A stretch of DNA of 64,000 nucleotides from Polynucleobacter sinensis (GTDB taxonomy: Bacteria; Pseudomonadota; Gammaproteobacteria; Burkholderiales; Burkholderiaceae). The stretch lies in the NCBI RefSeq assembly GCF_001595985.1, contig NZ_LOJJ01000003.1, forward strand, positions 62,001 through 126,000. Direction: 5' to 3'. The position numbers were made by a program, and so were the translations under genes. The notes under the pieces were generated by a model, which had not been told where the DNA came from, ran no database searches, and was given only the letters and a program-made list of their open reading frames with translations. Positions 1 through 6,963 of this stretch are shown in pieces. Position 1 is the first letter of the stretch. Each line of letters opens with the position of its first letter.

Positions 1-491
1 AGCTACGTCATGGTATGCCATCTGGTGCATCGCCAAAATCGAATGGCCCTGACATGATTAAAGCTATGACTACCGAGCTGTGGCTCAACTCACTGGCCAT
101 TAGTATGGACAGTAAGAAAGCTGCTGGCATGAAGTTTGTGATTAATCTTGATACTCCAGATAATGGCGAGAAGTTTGTTGTGGAGATGAGTAACTCTGCC
201 TTGACCAATATTAAAGGTCAGCAAGCAAAGAACCCAACATTAACAATCGTGATTAATCGCAGTGATTTAGAAAAGATTATGGGTGGCCAAACTACCTTTG
301 ATAAGTTGTTGGCTGAAGGTAAGGTCAAGTTTGAGGGCGATCGCAAAGCATTCGATCAACTTCGTAGCACCTTAACAACCTTTACTCCAGACTTTGAATT
401 AATGCCTGGCACAAAGGCGAAGAAGCCAGCACCTAAGCCTAATAAGGATCCTTTTGAGGCTCAGGAAATGGCGATTACTGCGGGAGAATAG
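1..491 (+). CDS. Alkyl/aryl sulfatase, C-terminal part (cut by window edge)
   Basis: Only the last ~160 residues are inside the window; the frame is open to the left edge (first codons read L-R-H-G before the first Met at 15), so the true start lies outside. The visible part looks like the SCP2-like C-terminal domain of SdsA1/BDS1-type alkyl sulfatases, which hydrolyse SDS-like sulfate esters with an N-terminal metallo-beta-lactamase domain that would be upstream. Supporting features are the ELRHG-like entry, a segment beginning TTELWLNSLAISMDS, and a lipid-carrier-like core ending in a Lys/Pro-rich tail (KAKKPAPKPNKDP). The family call rests on the C-terminal domain only. A TAG stop at 489-491 is followed by about 200 bases of non-coding DNA. 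Confidence 0.7.
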   Translation, partial: LRHGMPSGASPKSNGPDMIKAMTTELWLNSLAISMDSKKAAGMKFVINLDTPDNGEKFVVEMSNSALTNIKGQQAKNPTLTIVINRSDLEKIMGGQTTFDKLLAEGKVKFEGDRKAFDQLRSTLTTFTPDFELMPGTKAKKPAPKPNKDPFEAQEMAITAGE

Positions 492-553
492 ACCTCTGTG
501 GGTCATTCCGTGTAATTGCCTTGTTATTGAACGCTTAGTATGGCCTTAGATTG

Positions 554-590
554 TGAAATCTTCTAGTAAATTTTCTGCTAGACGATTTCA
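554..590 (+). other. Imperfect inverted repeat downstream of the sulfatase gene
   Basis: TGAAATC (554-560) pairs with GATTTCA (584-590), and TCTAG (562-566) with CTAGA (578-582), leaving a single T/C mismatch and an 11-base loop. It is not followed by a T run, so it is not a classical terminator. It could be an mRNA 3' end or processing structure, or a protein-binding site. Function unknown. Confidence 0.35.
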
Positions 591-618
591 TTCATTCTAT
601 TAAGTAATTTCTTTCAAT

Positions 619-647
619 CAAGCTATCCGTGTGGAGCTTGTTTTTTT
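619..647 (+). terminator. Candidate intrinsic terminator upstream of trpE
   Basis: CAAGCT (619-624) and AGCTTG (635-640) form a 6-bp stem with a 10-base loop, directly followed by seven T residues (641-647). The simplest reading is that it ends transcription from the sulfatase side and insulates the trpE cassette. The short stem and the 128-base distance from the sulfatase stop keep confidence moderate. A role as an attenuator is unlikely, because no Trp-rich reading frame precedes it. Confidence 0.45.
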
Positions 648-653
648 CATAAT

Positions 654-691
654 AATTATGTATTGTTGTATCGTTACATCAATACATAATT
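654..691. promoter_or_regulatory. 38-bp palindrome overlapping the trpE promoter, candidate repressor operator
   Basis: The two 12-base arms AATTATGTATTG (654-665) and CAATACATAATT (680-691) are exact reverse complements. The 14-base centre is itself symmetrical (TGTA..CG..TACA), so 17 of 19 base pairs of the whole element match and only two T/T positions break symmetry. It ends four bases before the trpE ATG and covers plausible -10 hexamers (TATTGT at 661-666 after TTGTTT at 638-643, or CATAAT at 685-690 after TTGTTG at 663-668). That position suits a dimeric repressor; the TrpR-like protein encoded at 3439-3723 is the obvious candidate, but this is inference. The sequence does not resemble the E. 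coli trp operator closely. Confidence 0.6.
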
Positions 692-695
692 TAAA

Positions 696-2171
696 ATGAT
701 CAACAGCAAAAAAATTCATCCGATACACATTGATAGAGATATCTATGGTTCCAGCTATAGATCCTCCGCATTTTGGGTCTACAAAAATCTATTAAATACA
801 TTCGATAGCAATGAATTATTTTTGCTGGAATCCTTAGGCGCTAGCTCGATCGATTCAAGAGCATCCTTAATAGGCATCAATCCGGTCTTTCGTATAGAGG
901 TATTTGATCGGATGGTTACCGTTTCAGGAAACGAACAGCTCTTGAAAAGAGTTCGGTTGTTATATGCGGGGGAGTCATTGGTTGAATCTAGTAAAGATGT
1001 ATTGAGATTTGAACTAGCAAGTCGAACGGGGGTTTGGGATTTTTTGAGATTACTAGATGCTGAATTTGATGGGGTCGTTGGGGGAGTGATGGCTTTTACT
1101 GTTTTTTCCTACAATACCGTCTATTTCATAGAGGAAATACCTGGCTATCTTCAGGGTGAAATTCCTGATATTTGTTTAGTGTGCTATTCCACCTATATAG
1201 AATTTGAAGAAAATCATGTAACACTTTATGAGTACGAATTTCTAGGTGTTGACTCTCTCAATCTTTCTAAGATCGAATCATGTTTCTCCTTAAAAGAGGT
1301 GACTACACCAACATTTTCTAAAAATCATTTTGAGATCAACAGAGAGACCCTTAAGAGCGACTACCTGAACAAGGCAATCCTAGCTTTAAATCATGTAAAG
1401 GTCGGAGATGTTTACCAAATTCAAGTCGGGCAAAAAATTACTATCAGGTCTGATATATCCACTTTGGATGTGTACTCAAGATTGCGATTCCTAAATCCAT
1501 CCCCGTATATGTATTTATTCGATTGCGATCGATTTAAGGTGGTTGGAGCTAGCCCAGAGTTGTTTGTATATATGAAAGATGATGAAGTGGTTATGAGGCC
1601 AATTGCTGGAACGCTGGGTAAGGCTGCAGTACGAACTAGGGAGGATGCCAAAAATGAGTTTTACCAGAACTCAAAGGAGATTGCTGAGCATATGATGCTA
1701 GTGGATTTATGTCGAAATGATTTGTCTAGGATTTCGCTGCCTCAAAGCCTTGAAGTTTCTGAGCTTATGTCTGTTGAGGAGTATTCACATGTTTATCATA
1801 TGACATCAACTGCAAAGTCAAGGGTAAAGAAAGATTGCGATAAATGGGACGTGCTACGGGCTTCGTTTCCCGCGGGAACAATGACTGGAACCCCCAAAAT
1901 TAGAGCTATTGAGTTGATCTCTCAAATTGAGGATAGTGGCAGGGGTCTCTATGCTGGTGCTTTGGGCGTGATTGGATTGGGGGTTGATTTTCTCAATACA
2001 GCTTTATGTATCAGAACCGCGATTCAGTGTAACTCGGTTTTTACATTAAGAGCATCTGCTGGCATAGTGGCTGATTCCGTGGTTGAGAATGAGTACGCCG
2101 AGACATTGCAAAAGATGGGGTCCGTTTTTAAGGCTATTACTAATGAGGAAATTTCATGTCACCTCGTGTAA
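696..2171 (+). CDS. trpE: Anthranilate synthase component I-type enzyme
   Basis: A 491-residue chorismate-utilising enzyme that would convert chorismate, with ammonia from the glutaminase encoded next to it, into anthranilate. The LLES motif (residues 43-46) matches the tryptophan-feedback element of TrpE N-termini. RPIAGT (301-306) has Ala304 where aminodeoxychorismate synthases (PabB) carry a Lys (PIKGT), favouring TrpE over PabB. The catalytic core continues with EHMMLVDLCRNDL and FPAGTMTGTPKIRA (T397-K401); the usual form is SGAPK, so TGTPK is a variant. No Shine-Dalgarno sequence precedes the ATG, which suggests a leaderless transcript. Its last 16 bases overlap trpG, indicating translational coupling. 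The gene looks more AT-rich than its neighbours, and a canonical trpE would be expected elsewhere in such a genome, so this may be an acquired second copy. Confidence 0.85.
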   Translation: MINSKKIHPIHIDRDIYGSSYRSSAFWVYKNLLNTFDSNELFLLESLGASSIDSRASLIGINPVFRIEVFDRMVTVSGNEQLLKRVRLLYAGESLVESSKDVLRFELASRTGVWDFLRLLDAEFDGVVGGVMAFTVFSYNTVYFIEEIPGYLQGEIPDICLVCYSTYIEFEENHVTLYEYEFLGVDSLNLSKIESCFSLKEVTTPTFSKNHFEINRETLKSDYLNKAILALNHVKVGDVYQIQVGQKITIRSDISTLDVYSRLRFLNPSPYMYLFDCDRFKVVGASPELFVYMKDDEVVMRPIAGTLGKAAVRTREDAKNEFYQNSKEIAEHMMLVDLCRNDLSRISLPQSLEVSELMSVEEYSHVYHMTSTAKSRVKKDCDKWDVLRASFPAGTMTGTPKIRAIELISQIEDSGRGLYAGALGVIGLGVDFLNTALCIRTAIQCNSVFTLRASAGIVADSVVENEYAETLQKMGSVFKAITNEEISCHLV

Positions 2172-2746
2172 TAGTGGTTGATGCATACGATAGCTTTGTC
2201 CACATCTTGGTGAATTATTTGCAAAGCATTGGTTGTTTCGTTGACTTGTATCGAAATGATGATGCTCGCTTGGTTCATGTGGTTCAAGAGTCAGCTGGCG
2301 ATATCCTTTTACTCGGTCCGGGGCCTGGACATCCTAAAGATTCTGGTTATGGTAATTTGCTTTACTTAAATGCAGGGCGTATGCCGGTGCTAGGGGTTTG
2401 CTTGGGTCATCAAGCCATTGGCTTATATTACGGGTGTCAAGTAGAGTATGCAAAGCATCTAATGCATGGAAAGACTAGTCGCATACTCCATGATGGGCAT
2501 GGGTGCTTCAAATCTTTTGGACTCAATGCATTTAACGCAATGCGATATCACTCAATTATCGTTTCAGATAAAAATCTTCCCAGGGAAATCGAAATTTCAG
2601 CTAGATCGGAGGATGATGATTATGTGATGGGAATTAGACATACGTCATTGAGCATTGAGGGTATTCAGTTCCATCCAGAAAGTATAGGTACAGAGTTTGG
2701 AATTCAGATCCTTCAAAATTTTATCGGCACACATCTCCACAATTAG
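2156..2746 (+). CDS. trpG: Anthranilate synthase component II-type glutamine amidotransferase
   Basis: A 196-residue class I glutaminase subunit that would supply ammonia to the TrpE-type partner encoded immediately upstream. The catalytic triad is present: Cys82 in GVCLGHQ, then His173 and Glu175 in QFHPES. The LGPGPGHP loop (53-60) is intact. The N-terminus reads DAYDSFVHIL instead of the usual DNYDSFTYNL. The start ATG lies inside trpE, preceded by GAGGAAATTTC, a fair ribosome-binding site, which supports the overlapping start. It could also serve PabB, as some TrpG proteins do, but the direct overlap with trpE argues for a dedicated pair. Confidence 0.88.
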   Translation: MSPRVIVVDAYDSFVHILVNYLQSIGCFVDLYRNDDARLVHVVQESAGDILLLGPGPGHPKDSGYGNLLYLNAGRMPVLGVCLGHQAIGLYYGCQVEYAKHLMHGKTSRILHDGHGCFKSFGLNAFNAMRYHSIIVSDKNLPREIEISARSEDDDYVMGIRHTSLSIEGIQFHPESIGTEFGIQILQNFIGTHLHN

Positions 2747-2848
2747 CCAATGATTTGAAAGCAATTTTTTCCCACACCAAGTCAATTCTTTGGGAGGGAA
2801 ATTTATGGTTGTTCCATTCAATGAAGTTTGCTAATCGGAGTTATTGTT

Positions 2849-3421
2849 ATGAAAGTATGTGTATTGGTTGGTTCATCTCGTAAAAATGGCTTAAGTAGTC
2901 ATATTTGTGCTGCATTACAGGATCAATTTAGGATCAGAGGTTTAGCTGGAAACTTTATTAATTTGGCTGACAAACGTATCGAATTTTGTGATGCTGATAA
3001 TTTTTGCCAATTTTCTCCCTGCACAGTACCTGATGATATCCCGCATATTTTGGCCGATATGCAAGCCGCAGATGGAATTATTTACATGCCCGTGATGCAT
3101 GCATTCGGTACTAATAGTAAATTCCAAGCTTTTTTAGAGCGAGTTGGTTACGGCTATTTGCGACCTTTAAATCGCCCACTTGTAGATAAGATTGCAGCAA
3201 TTATTGTTGTTGGACGTAGGTATGGCCATACGGCTGTCTATTCTCAAATAATGCTAAATATCATGCTGAATAAAATGATTATGGCTGGGTCAGGTTTCCC
3301 AGCATTATTTTTAGGTATGCTTGGAGACATTCAGGATGATTCTGAAGCCCTTGAGGCTTTAAAGCAGACGGTGGATAGGATGCATGAAGTGCATCAGAGG
3401 TTTTGGAATATTAGGGTGTGA
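2849..3421 (+). CDS. NADPH-dependent FMN reductase family flavoprotein
   Basis: A 190-residue flavodoxin-like protein starting MKVCVLVGSSRKNGLSS, whose GSSRKNG loop is the flavin phosphate-binding signature of the NADPH-dependent FMN reductase/SsuE-ArsH group. The ATG at 2849 is chosen over an upstream TTG at 2828 because GGAG (2837-2840) sits eight bases before it. Members reduce FMN or quinones with NAD(P)H, often supplying reduced flavin to a monooxygenase; no such partner lies nearby. It follows trpG by about 100 bases on the same strand, so it is probably part of the cassette, but its substrate and link to anthranilate are unknown. Confidence 0.75.
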   Translation: MKVCVLVGSSRKNGLSSHICAALQDQFRIRGLAGNFINLADKRIEFCDADNFCQFSPCTVPDDIPHILADMQAADGIIYMPVMHAFGTNSKFQAFLERVGYGYLRPLNRPLVDKIAAIIVVGRRYGHTAVYSQIMLNIMLNKMIMAGSGFPALFLGMLGDIQDDSEALEALKQTVDRMHEVHQRFWNIRV

Positions 3422-3438
3422 CTTTATGGCGCAGGAAT

Positions 3439-3723
3439 CTAATTGAATCCAGAAAACTTTGATTTCCAATAGGATTTAGCTTTTTGATCTCTAAGATTTG
3501 ATGCGCCCCTGGTTACTTTGGAGATGCTGACATTTAGGGATTTGGCAGTATTTCTTTGGGGCATTTCAGTACAAGTCAGGGTTTGGTATATTCGAATCCT
3601 ATCAAGTAGATCATTGACTTCTGCAGCAGTTAATATTTGCTCGAGAAAATATCGCATCTCATCAGCATTTTTAATATTGCATAGCATGTCTATTAAGGTC
3701 TGCTTTGCTTTAGATCTATTCAT
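3439..3723 (-). CDS. trpR: TrpR/YerC family transcriptional repressor
   Basis: A 94-residue protein that aligns without gaps to E. coli TrpR over about 50 residues from ILTAAEV to TRGASNLR, with roughly one third identity as I recall that sequence. Positions equal to the tryptophan-contact residues Thr44, Arg54 and Arg84 of E. coli TrpR are kept as Thr32, Arg42 and Arg72, and the recognition-helix end TRGxxxL is conserved. It is therefore likely a tryptophan-responsive dimeric helix-turn-helix repressor rather than a YerC-type protein. The gene is convergent with the FMN reductase (17 bases between stops) and has a good GGAG ribosome-binding site. Its likely target is the palindrome before trpE, about 3 kb away; its own upstream region has no equally good palindrome. 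Confidence 0.78.
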   Translation of the reverse strand: MNRSKAKQTLIDMLCNIKNADEMRYFLEQILTAAEVNDLLDRIRIYQTLTCTEMPQRNTAKSLNVSISKVTRGASNLRDQKAKSYWKSKFSGFN

Positions 3724-3810
3724 GAGTATGCTCCGTTTCTTCCACTAATGTACGACCCACTCAATTTTAAACTGCTAGCATATTTGTCGAATAATAATAA
3801 TGATTGAGAT

Positions 3811-5028
3811 TTAGTGGGTGAAAGCGCCACCAGCTTCAAGTTCTTTCAGGGCCTCACCCTCAATACCCAACTCTTCAAGTAATTCCTGGGTATGCTCGCC
3901 AAGGAGTGGGGGGTGCCTTCTCACTTCTTGAGGGGTGCCCATCATCTTCACGGCAAAGCCGATGTTAGGCACTTTGCCTTCAATTGGGTGATCAATATCC
4001 ATGCGCATTTTTCGGTGTCTACCATGCTCGCTATCAAATGCTTGGGGGTAGGTATTGATTGGTCCTGCGGGAATGCCTGCTGCCAAGAGGAGGTCAACCC
4101 ATTCATCACTGGTTTTGGTAACAAAGGTTTTTTCTAGCTCGCTAGCAAGCTCAAGGCGGTTAGCAAGCCGTAAGGGATTGGTTTTAAAGCGGGCATCTTC
4201 AAATAGCTCTTGACGACCAATTTTTTCACATAAAAGTTCCCAAAGTTTTTGATTGGTTGCCCCCATTACGAAGTGGCCATCCGATGCCTTCATGGCTTGA
4301 TAAGGTGCGCTCATATGATTTGCGGTGCCCAGTTTATAGGGCTCTACACCAGTACCCCAATATTGCGCTGTATCCCAAATGGAGAATGCCAATGCAGAAT
4401 CAAAGAGTGAGGCGTCAATAAATTGACCTTCACCAGATTTAGTTTTGCCGATGTAGGCCGACAGGATGCCGTACACCGCAAAAAGGGCGCAGCCGATATC
4501 GGCGACTGGCACACCTGCTTTGACTGGAGGACCATCTGGATAGCCTGTAACACTCATCACACCAGACATAGCTTGGGCCATTAAATCAAATCCAGGGCGA
4601 TCTGCCCATGGACCTGTTTGACCAAAACCAGAGATGCTGGCATAGACCAGCCCGGGGTTTACTTCTTTTAGCGAGGGGTAATCAATTCCCAATTTTTTCA
4701 TGACACCGGGTCGATAGTTTTCAACTAAGATGTCGGCAGTCTTCACAAGCTCAAAAAATACTTTTTTGCCTGCAGCCGTTTTTAAATTTAACGTAACACT
4801 ACGTTTGTTGCGATTCATATTCAGAAAGCCCATGCTATCTGAGCCCTTCATCTTGAATCCCATGGCGCCACGTGTTTGGTCTCCCGTGCCAGGAGGCTCT
4901 ATTTTGATGACATCAGCCCCCAAGTCTGCCAGCAACATGCAGCAATAGGGGCCTGCCATTACTTGACTTACGTCAAGAACCCGAACGCCAGCCAGCGGTA
5001 ATAGCTTGCTCATAGGTGTTTTCATCAT
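3811..5028 (-). CDS. CaiB/BaiF family (class III) CoA-transferase
   Basis: A 405-residue acyl-CoA:carboxylate CoA-transferase. The N-terminus GVRVLDVSQVMAGPYCCMLLADLGADVIKIEPPGTGDQTR is typical of the family and contains the region of the catalytic Asp; RNKRSVTLNLK and ENYRPGVMKKLGI follow as expected. Such enzymes move CoA between organic acids, for example in activation of carboxylates for beta-oxidation-like breakdown. Two ATGs are possible (5028 and 5025); GAGACA precedes the first. It is divergent from a Bug solute-binding gene and close to a crotonase-family gene, suggesting a small organic-acid uptake and activation module. The substrate cannot be read from sequence. Confidence 0.88.
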   Translation of the reverse strand: MMKTPMSKLLPLAGVRVLDVSQVMAGPYCCMLLADLGADVIKIEPPGTGDQTRGAMGFKMKGSDSMGFLNMNRNKRSVTLNLKTAAGKKVFFELVKTADILVENYRPGVMKKLGIDYPSLKEVNPGLVYASISGFGQTGPWADRPGFDLMAQAMSGVMSVTGYPDGPPVKAGVPVADIGCALFAVYGILSAYIGKTKSGEGQFIDASLFDSALAFSIWDTAQYWGTGVEPYKLGTANHMSAPYQAMKASDGHFVMGATNQKLWELLCEKIGRQELFEDARFKTNPLRLANRLELASELEKTFVTKTSDEWVDLLLAAGIPAGPINTYPQAFDSEHGRHRKMRMDIDHPIEGKVPNIGFAVKMMGTPQEVRRHPPLLGEHTQELLEELGIEGEALKELEAGGAFTH

Positions 5029-5105
5029 TGTCTCTGTAGTTCTTATATGTTTAGAATGAAATGCTAATTAATAGCCATGAATATAAAACAAAATATGGAG
5101 ACAGT

Positions 5106-6104
5106 ATGATCAATAAATCCCCTCGTTGGATTTTGAGTGGTTTCGCTTCCTTAGCTCTCTGCATGTTCGGTGCATTGCCACTTTCAGCTAATGCCCAGCA
5201 AAATTTTCCCAATAAGCCAATTCGTTTAATCGTGGGCTTTGCTCCCGGTGGTGGTACTGATATTGTGGCGAGAGCAATTGCGCCAAAGATGAGTGAAATT
5301 TTAGGTCAGAGTGTCATTGTTGAAAATAGAGCGGGCGCTGCTGGAACAATTGGTGCGGATTTGGTTGCTAAGTCGCCAGCAGATGGCTACACACTGTTGA
5401 TGGGGCACTCCAACTCGAATGCGATTTCTCCATTTGTTTTAAAGAATGTTCCTTACAACCCAGCTACGGATTTCACGCCAATCACGTATTTGGGATATGT
5501 ACCTAACGTATTGGTTGTGAAATCCAGCTTGCCAGTGAACTCTGTGGCGCAATTAATCTCGCTTGGTAAGCAAAACCCAGGTCAGATGACTTATGGTTCG
5601 TCTGGTATTGGTAGTACGCAGCACTTAGCCGGCGCATTGTTTTCTAAAATTACTGGGGTGCAAATGAATCACGTACCCTACAAGGGCAGTGGTCAAGCCA
5701 TTATCGATTTGTTGGGCGGTCAAATTACGATGAACTTTGACACCCTTCCTCCGAATCTGCAGCAGATCAGACAGGGTGGTTTAAAGGCGCTGGCGATTTC
5801 TACGCCTAAGCGTCTACCATTGTTGCCTAATGTGCCCACATTTAATGAAGTCGGTATTGTGGGTTTTGATGTGACTAATTGGTATTCGATCATGGGTCCA
5901 AAGAATATAGATCCAGCGGTTGTGAATAAAATCGATCAGGCTGTTAAAGCGGCAACGAATGATCCAGAGATTAAGAAAACCTTGGACTCGCAAGGCCTCC
6001 AGCCGGAAGGGCCTGCAACACCGGCCGCCTTCAGTCTTTTCTTGGCTGGTGAGTTGGCTAAATATCAGCGTTTAGTGAAGAGTTTAAATATTCAATCTGA
6101 ATGA
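5106..6104 (+). CDS. Bug-type tripartite tricarboxylate transporter substrate-binding protein
   Basis: A 332-residue periplasmic binding protein of the Bug/TctC family. A signal peptide (hydrophobic stretch, cleavage near SANA-Q) is followed by the hallmark [27 protein letters not shown], a [10 protein letters not shown] element and the [18 protein letters not shown] motif. The ATG at 5106 is preferred over 5061 because GGAG lies six bases upstream and the signal peptide then starts normally. No TctA/TctB membrane genes are near, so it is a solitary binding protein, as is common in Burkholderiales. The shared 77-base region with the CoA-transferase gene implies divergent promoters and perhaps co-regulation. 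Confidence 0.9.
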   Translation: MINKSPRWILSGFASLALCMFGALPLSANAQQNFPNKPIRLIVGFAPGGGTDIVARAIAPKMSEILGQSVIVENRAGAAGTIGADLVAKSPADGYTLLMGHSNSNAISPFVLKNVPYNPATDFTPITYLGYVPNVLVVKSSLPVNSVAQLISLGKQNPGQMTYGSSGIGSTQHLAGALFSKITGVQMNHVPYKGSGQAIIDLLGGQITMNFDTLPPNLQQIRQGGLKALAISTPKRLPLLPNVPTFNEVGIVGFDVTNWYSIMGPKNIDPAVVNKIDQAVKAATNDPEIKKTLDSQGLQPEGPATPAAFSLFLAGELAKYQRLVKSLNIQSE

Positions 6105-6123
6105 TCTTTTGAGTTATTGGCGG

Positions 6124-6155
6124 ACCCTCTCTCCGAAATGAGAGAGGGTTTTTTT
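6124..6155 (+). terminator. Intrinsic terminator after the Bug gene
   Basis: A perfect 10-bp stem, ACCCTCTCTC (6124-6133) with GAGAGAGGGT (6140-6149), six-base loop CGAAAT, then a run of T to 6155. It separates the Bug gene from the crotonase-family gene that begins only 23 bases later. Confidence 0.9.
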
Positions 6156-6177
6156 GTTGATCACATTGGCAAGAGAT

Positions 6178-6963
6178 ATGAATTTAGAGCGTGTTGCACA
6201 AGTTCGTTGTGAGTTGCGAGAAGGAATCGCATTTATTACCTTTGATCATATTGCCGCGCGCAATGCAATGACGGTTGACATGTATCAAAGTCTTAAAACT
6301 ATTTGCGAGGATTTGGCCAAAAACCCAAACGCTCGGGTCGCTATTTTGCGCGGTGCAGGTGACAAGTCATTCGTTTCTGGAAGCGATATTGCTCAGTTTT
6401 CAAGCTTTCAGGATGGAAATGACGGCATTCGTTATGAGCAATCGATTGATGATTACTTAACGCCATTAGCGATGCTGCCAATTCCGACGATAGCGGTTAT
6501 CGATGAGATGGCTATTGGGGGCGGGCTTGCGATTGCAAGCTGTTGTGATTTTCGGATTTCCACACCAGAAGCTCGTTTTGGCGTGCCTATTGCAAAGACT
6601 TTAGGTAACTGTCTATCTGCTGGAAATGTCGCGTGGCTTGTTGCGCATTTGGGGGTAAATATCGTTAAGCGTATGTTGTTGTTGGCAGAATTAATTTCTG
6701 CCCCAGAACTCTTAAAGCAGGGTTACCTGTTGGCGACATATTTGACTCAAGATCTGGAGCATGAGGCCAAGCAATTGGCGGAACGATTGATGAAGCTAGC
6801 GCCAATCACGCAAAAATCGAGCAAGTTAAGTTTGGCTCGAATCATGAGAAATCAGTTGCCAGATTGTGATGATTTAATTCGTGAGTGCTATGGAAGTCGC
6901 GACTTTCATAATGGTGTTAGCGCATTCTTGGAGGGGAGACCCCCAGTTTGGACTGGGGCTTAG
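6178..6963 (+). CDS. Crotonase (enoyl-CoA hydratase/isomerase) superfamily protein
   Basis: A 261-residue crotonase-fold protein. Oxyanion-hole segments SGSDIAQF (68-74) and IGGGLAIA (113-120) are present, so it should bind an acyl-CoA thioester. The two glutamates used by enoyl-CoA hydratases (Glu144 and Glu164 of the rat enzyme) seem absent: the aligned positions read Ile138 (FGVPIAK) and Arg165 (VKRMLLL). A different reaction (isomerase, decarboxylase, hydrolase) is therefore possible. The ATG at 6178 is chosen because an upstream TTG in frame lies inside the terminator T run. The neighbouring CoA-transferase and binding protein suggest a role in breaking down an imported organic acid. It converges with hemW with a 4-base overlap. 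Confidence 0.82.
   Translation: MNLERVAQVRCELREGIAFITFDHIAARNAMTVDMYQSLKTICEDLAKNPNARVAILRGAGDKSFVSGSDIAQFSSFQDGNDGIRYEQSIDDYLTPLAMLPIPTIAVIDEMAIGGGLAIASCCDFRISTPEARFGVPIAKTLGNCLSAGNVAWLVAHLGVNIVKRMLLLAELISAPELLKQGYLLATYLTQDLEHEAKQLAERLMKLAPITQKSSKLSLARIMRNQLPDCDDLIRECYGSRDFHNGVSAFLEGRPPVWTGA

Noticed and set aside
541-566. Short ORF before trpE (ATG at 540) as a Trp leader peptide
   Set aside because: It has eight codons and no Trp codon, so it cannot sense tryptophan by attenuation.
696-2171. Assignment of the trpE-like gene as pabB, phenazine-type or salicylate synthase
   Set aside because: RPIAGT (Ala304, not Lys) and the LLES feedback motif fit anthranilate synthase better, although the TGTPK variant leaves some doubt.
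5029-5105. TGTCTC ... GAGACA inverted repeat between the CoA-transferase and Bug genes as an operator
   Set aside because: The two arms are simply the ribosome-binding sequences of the two divergent genes and are about 65 bases apart.
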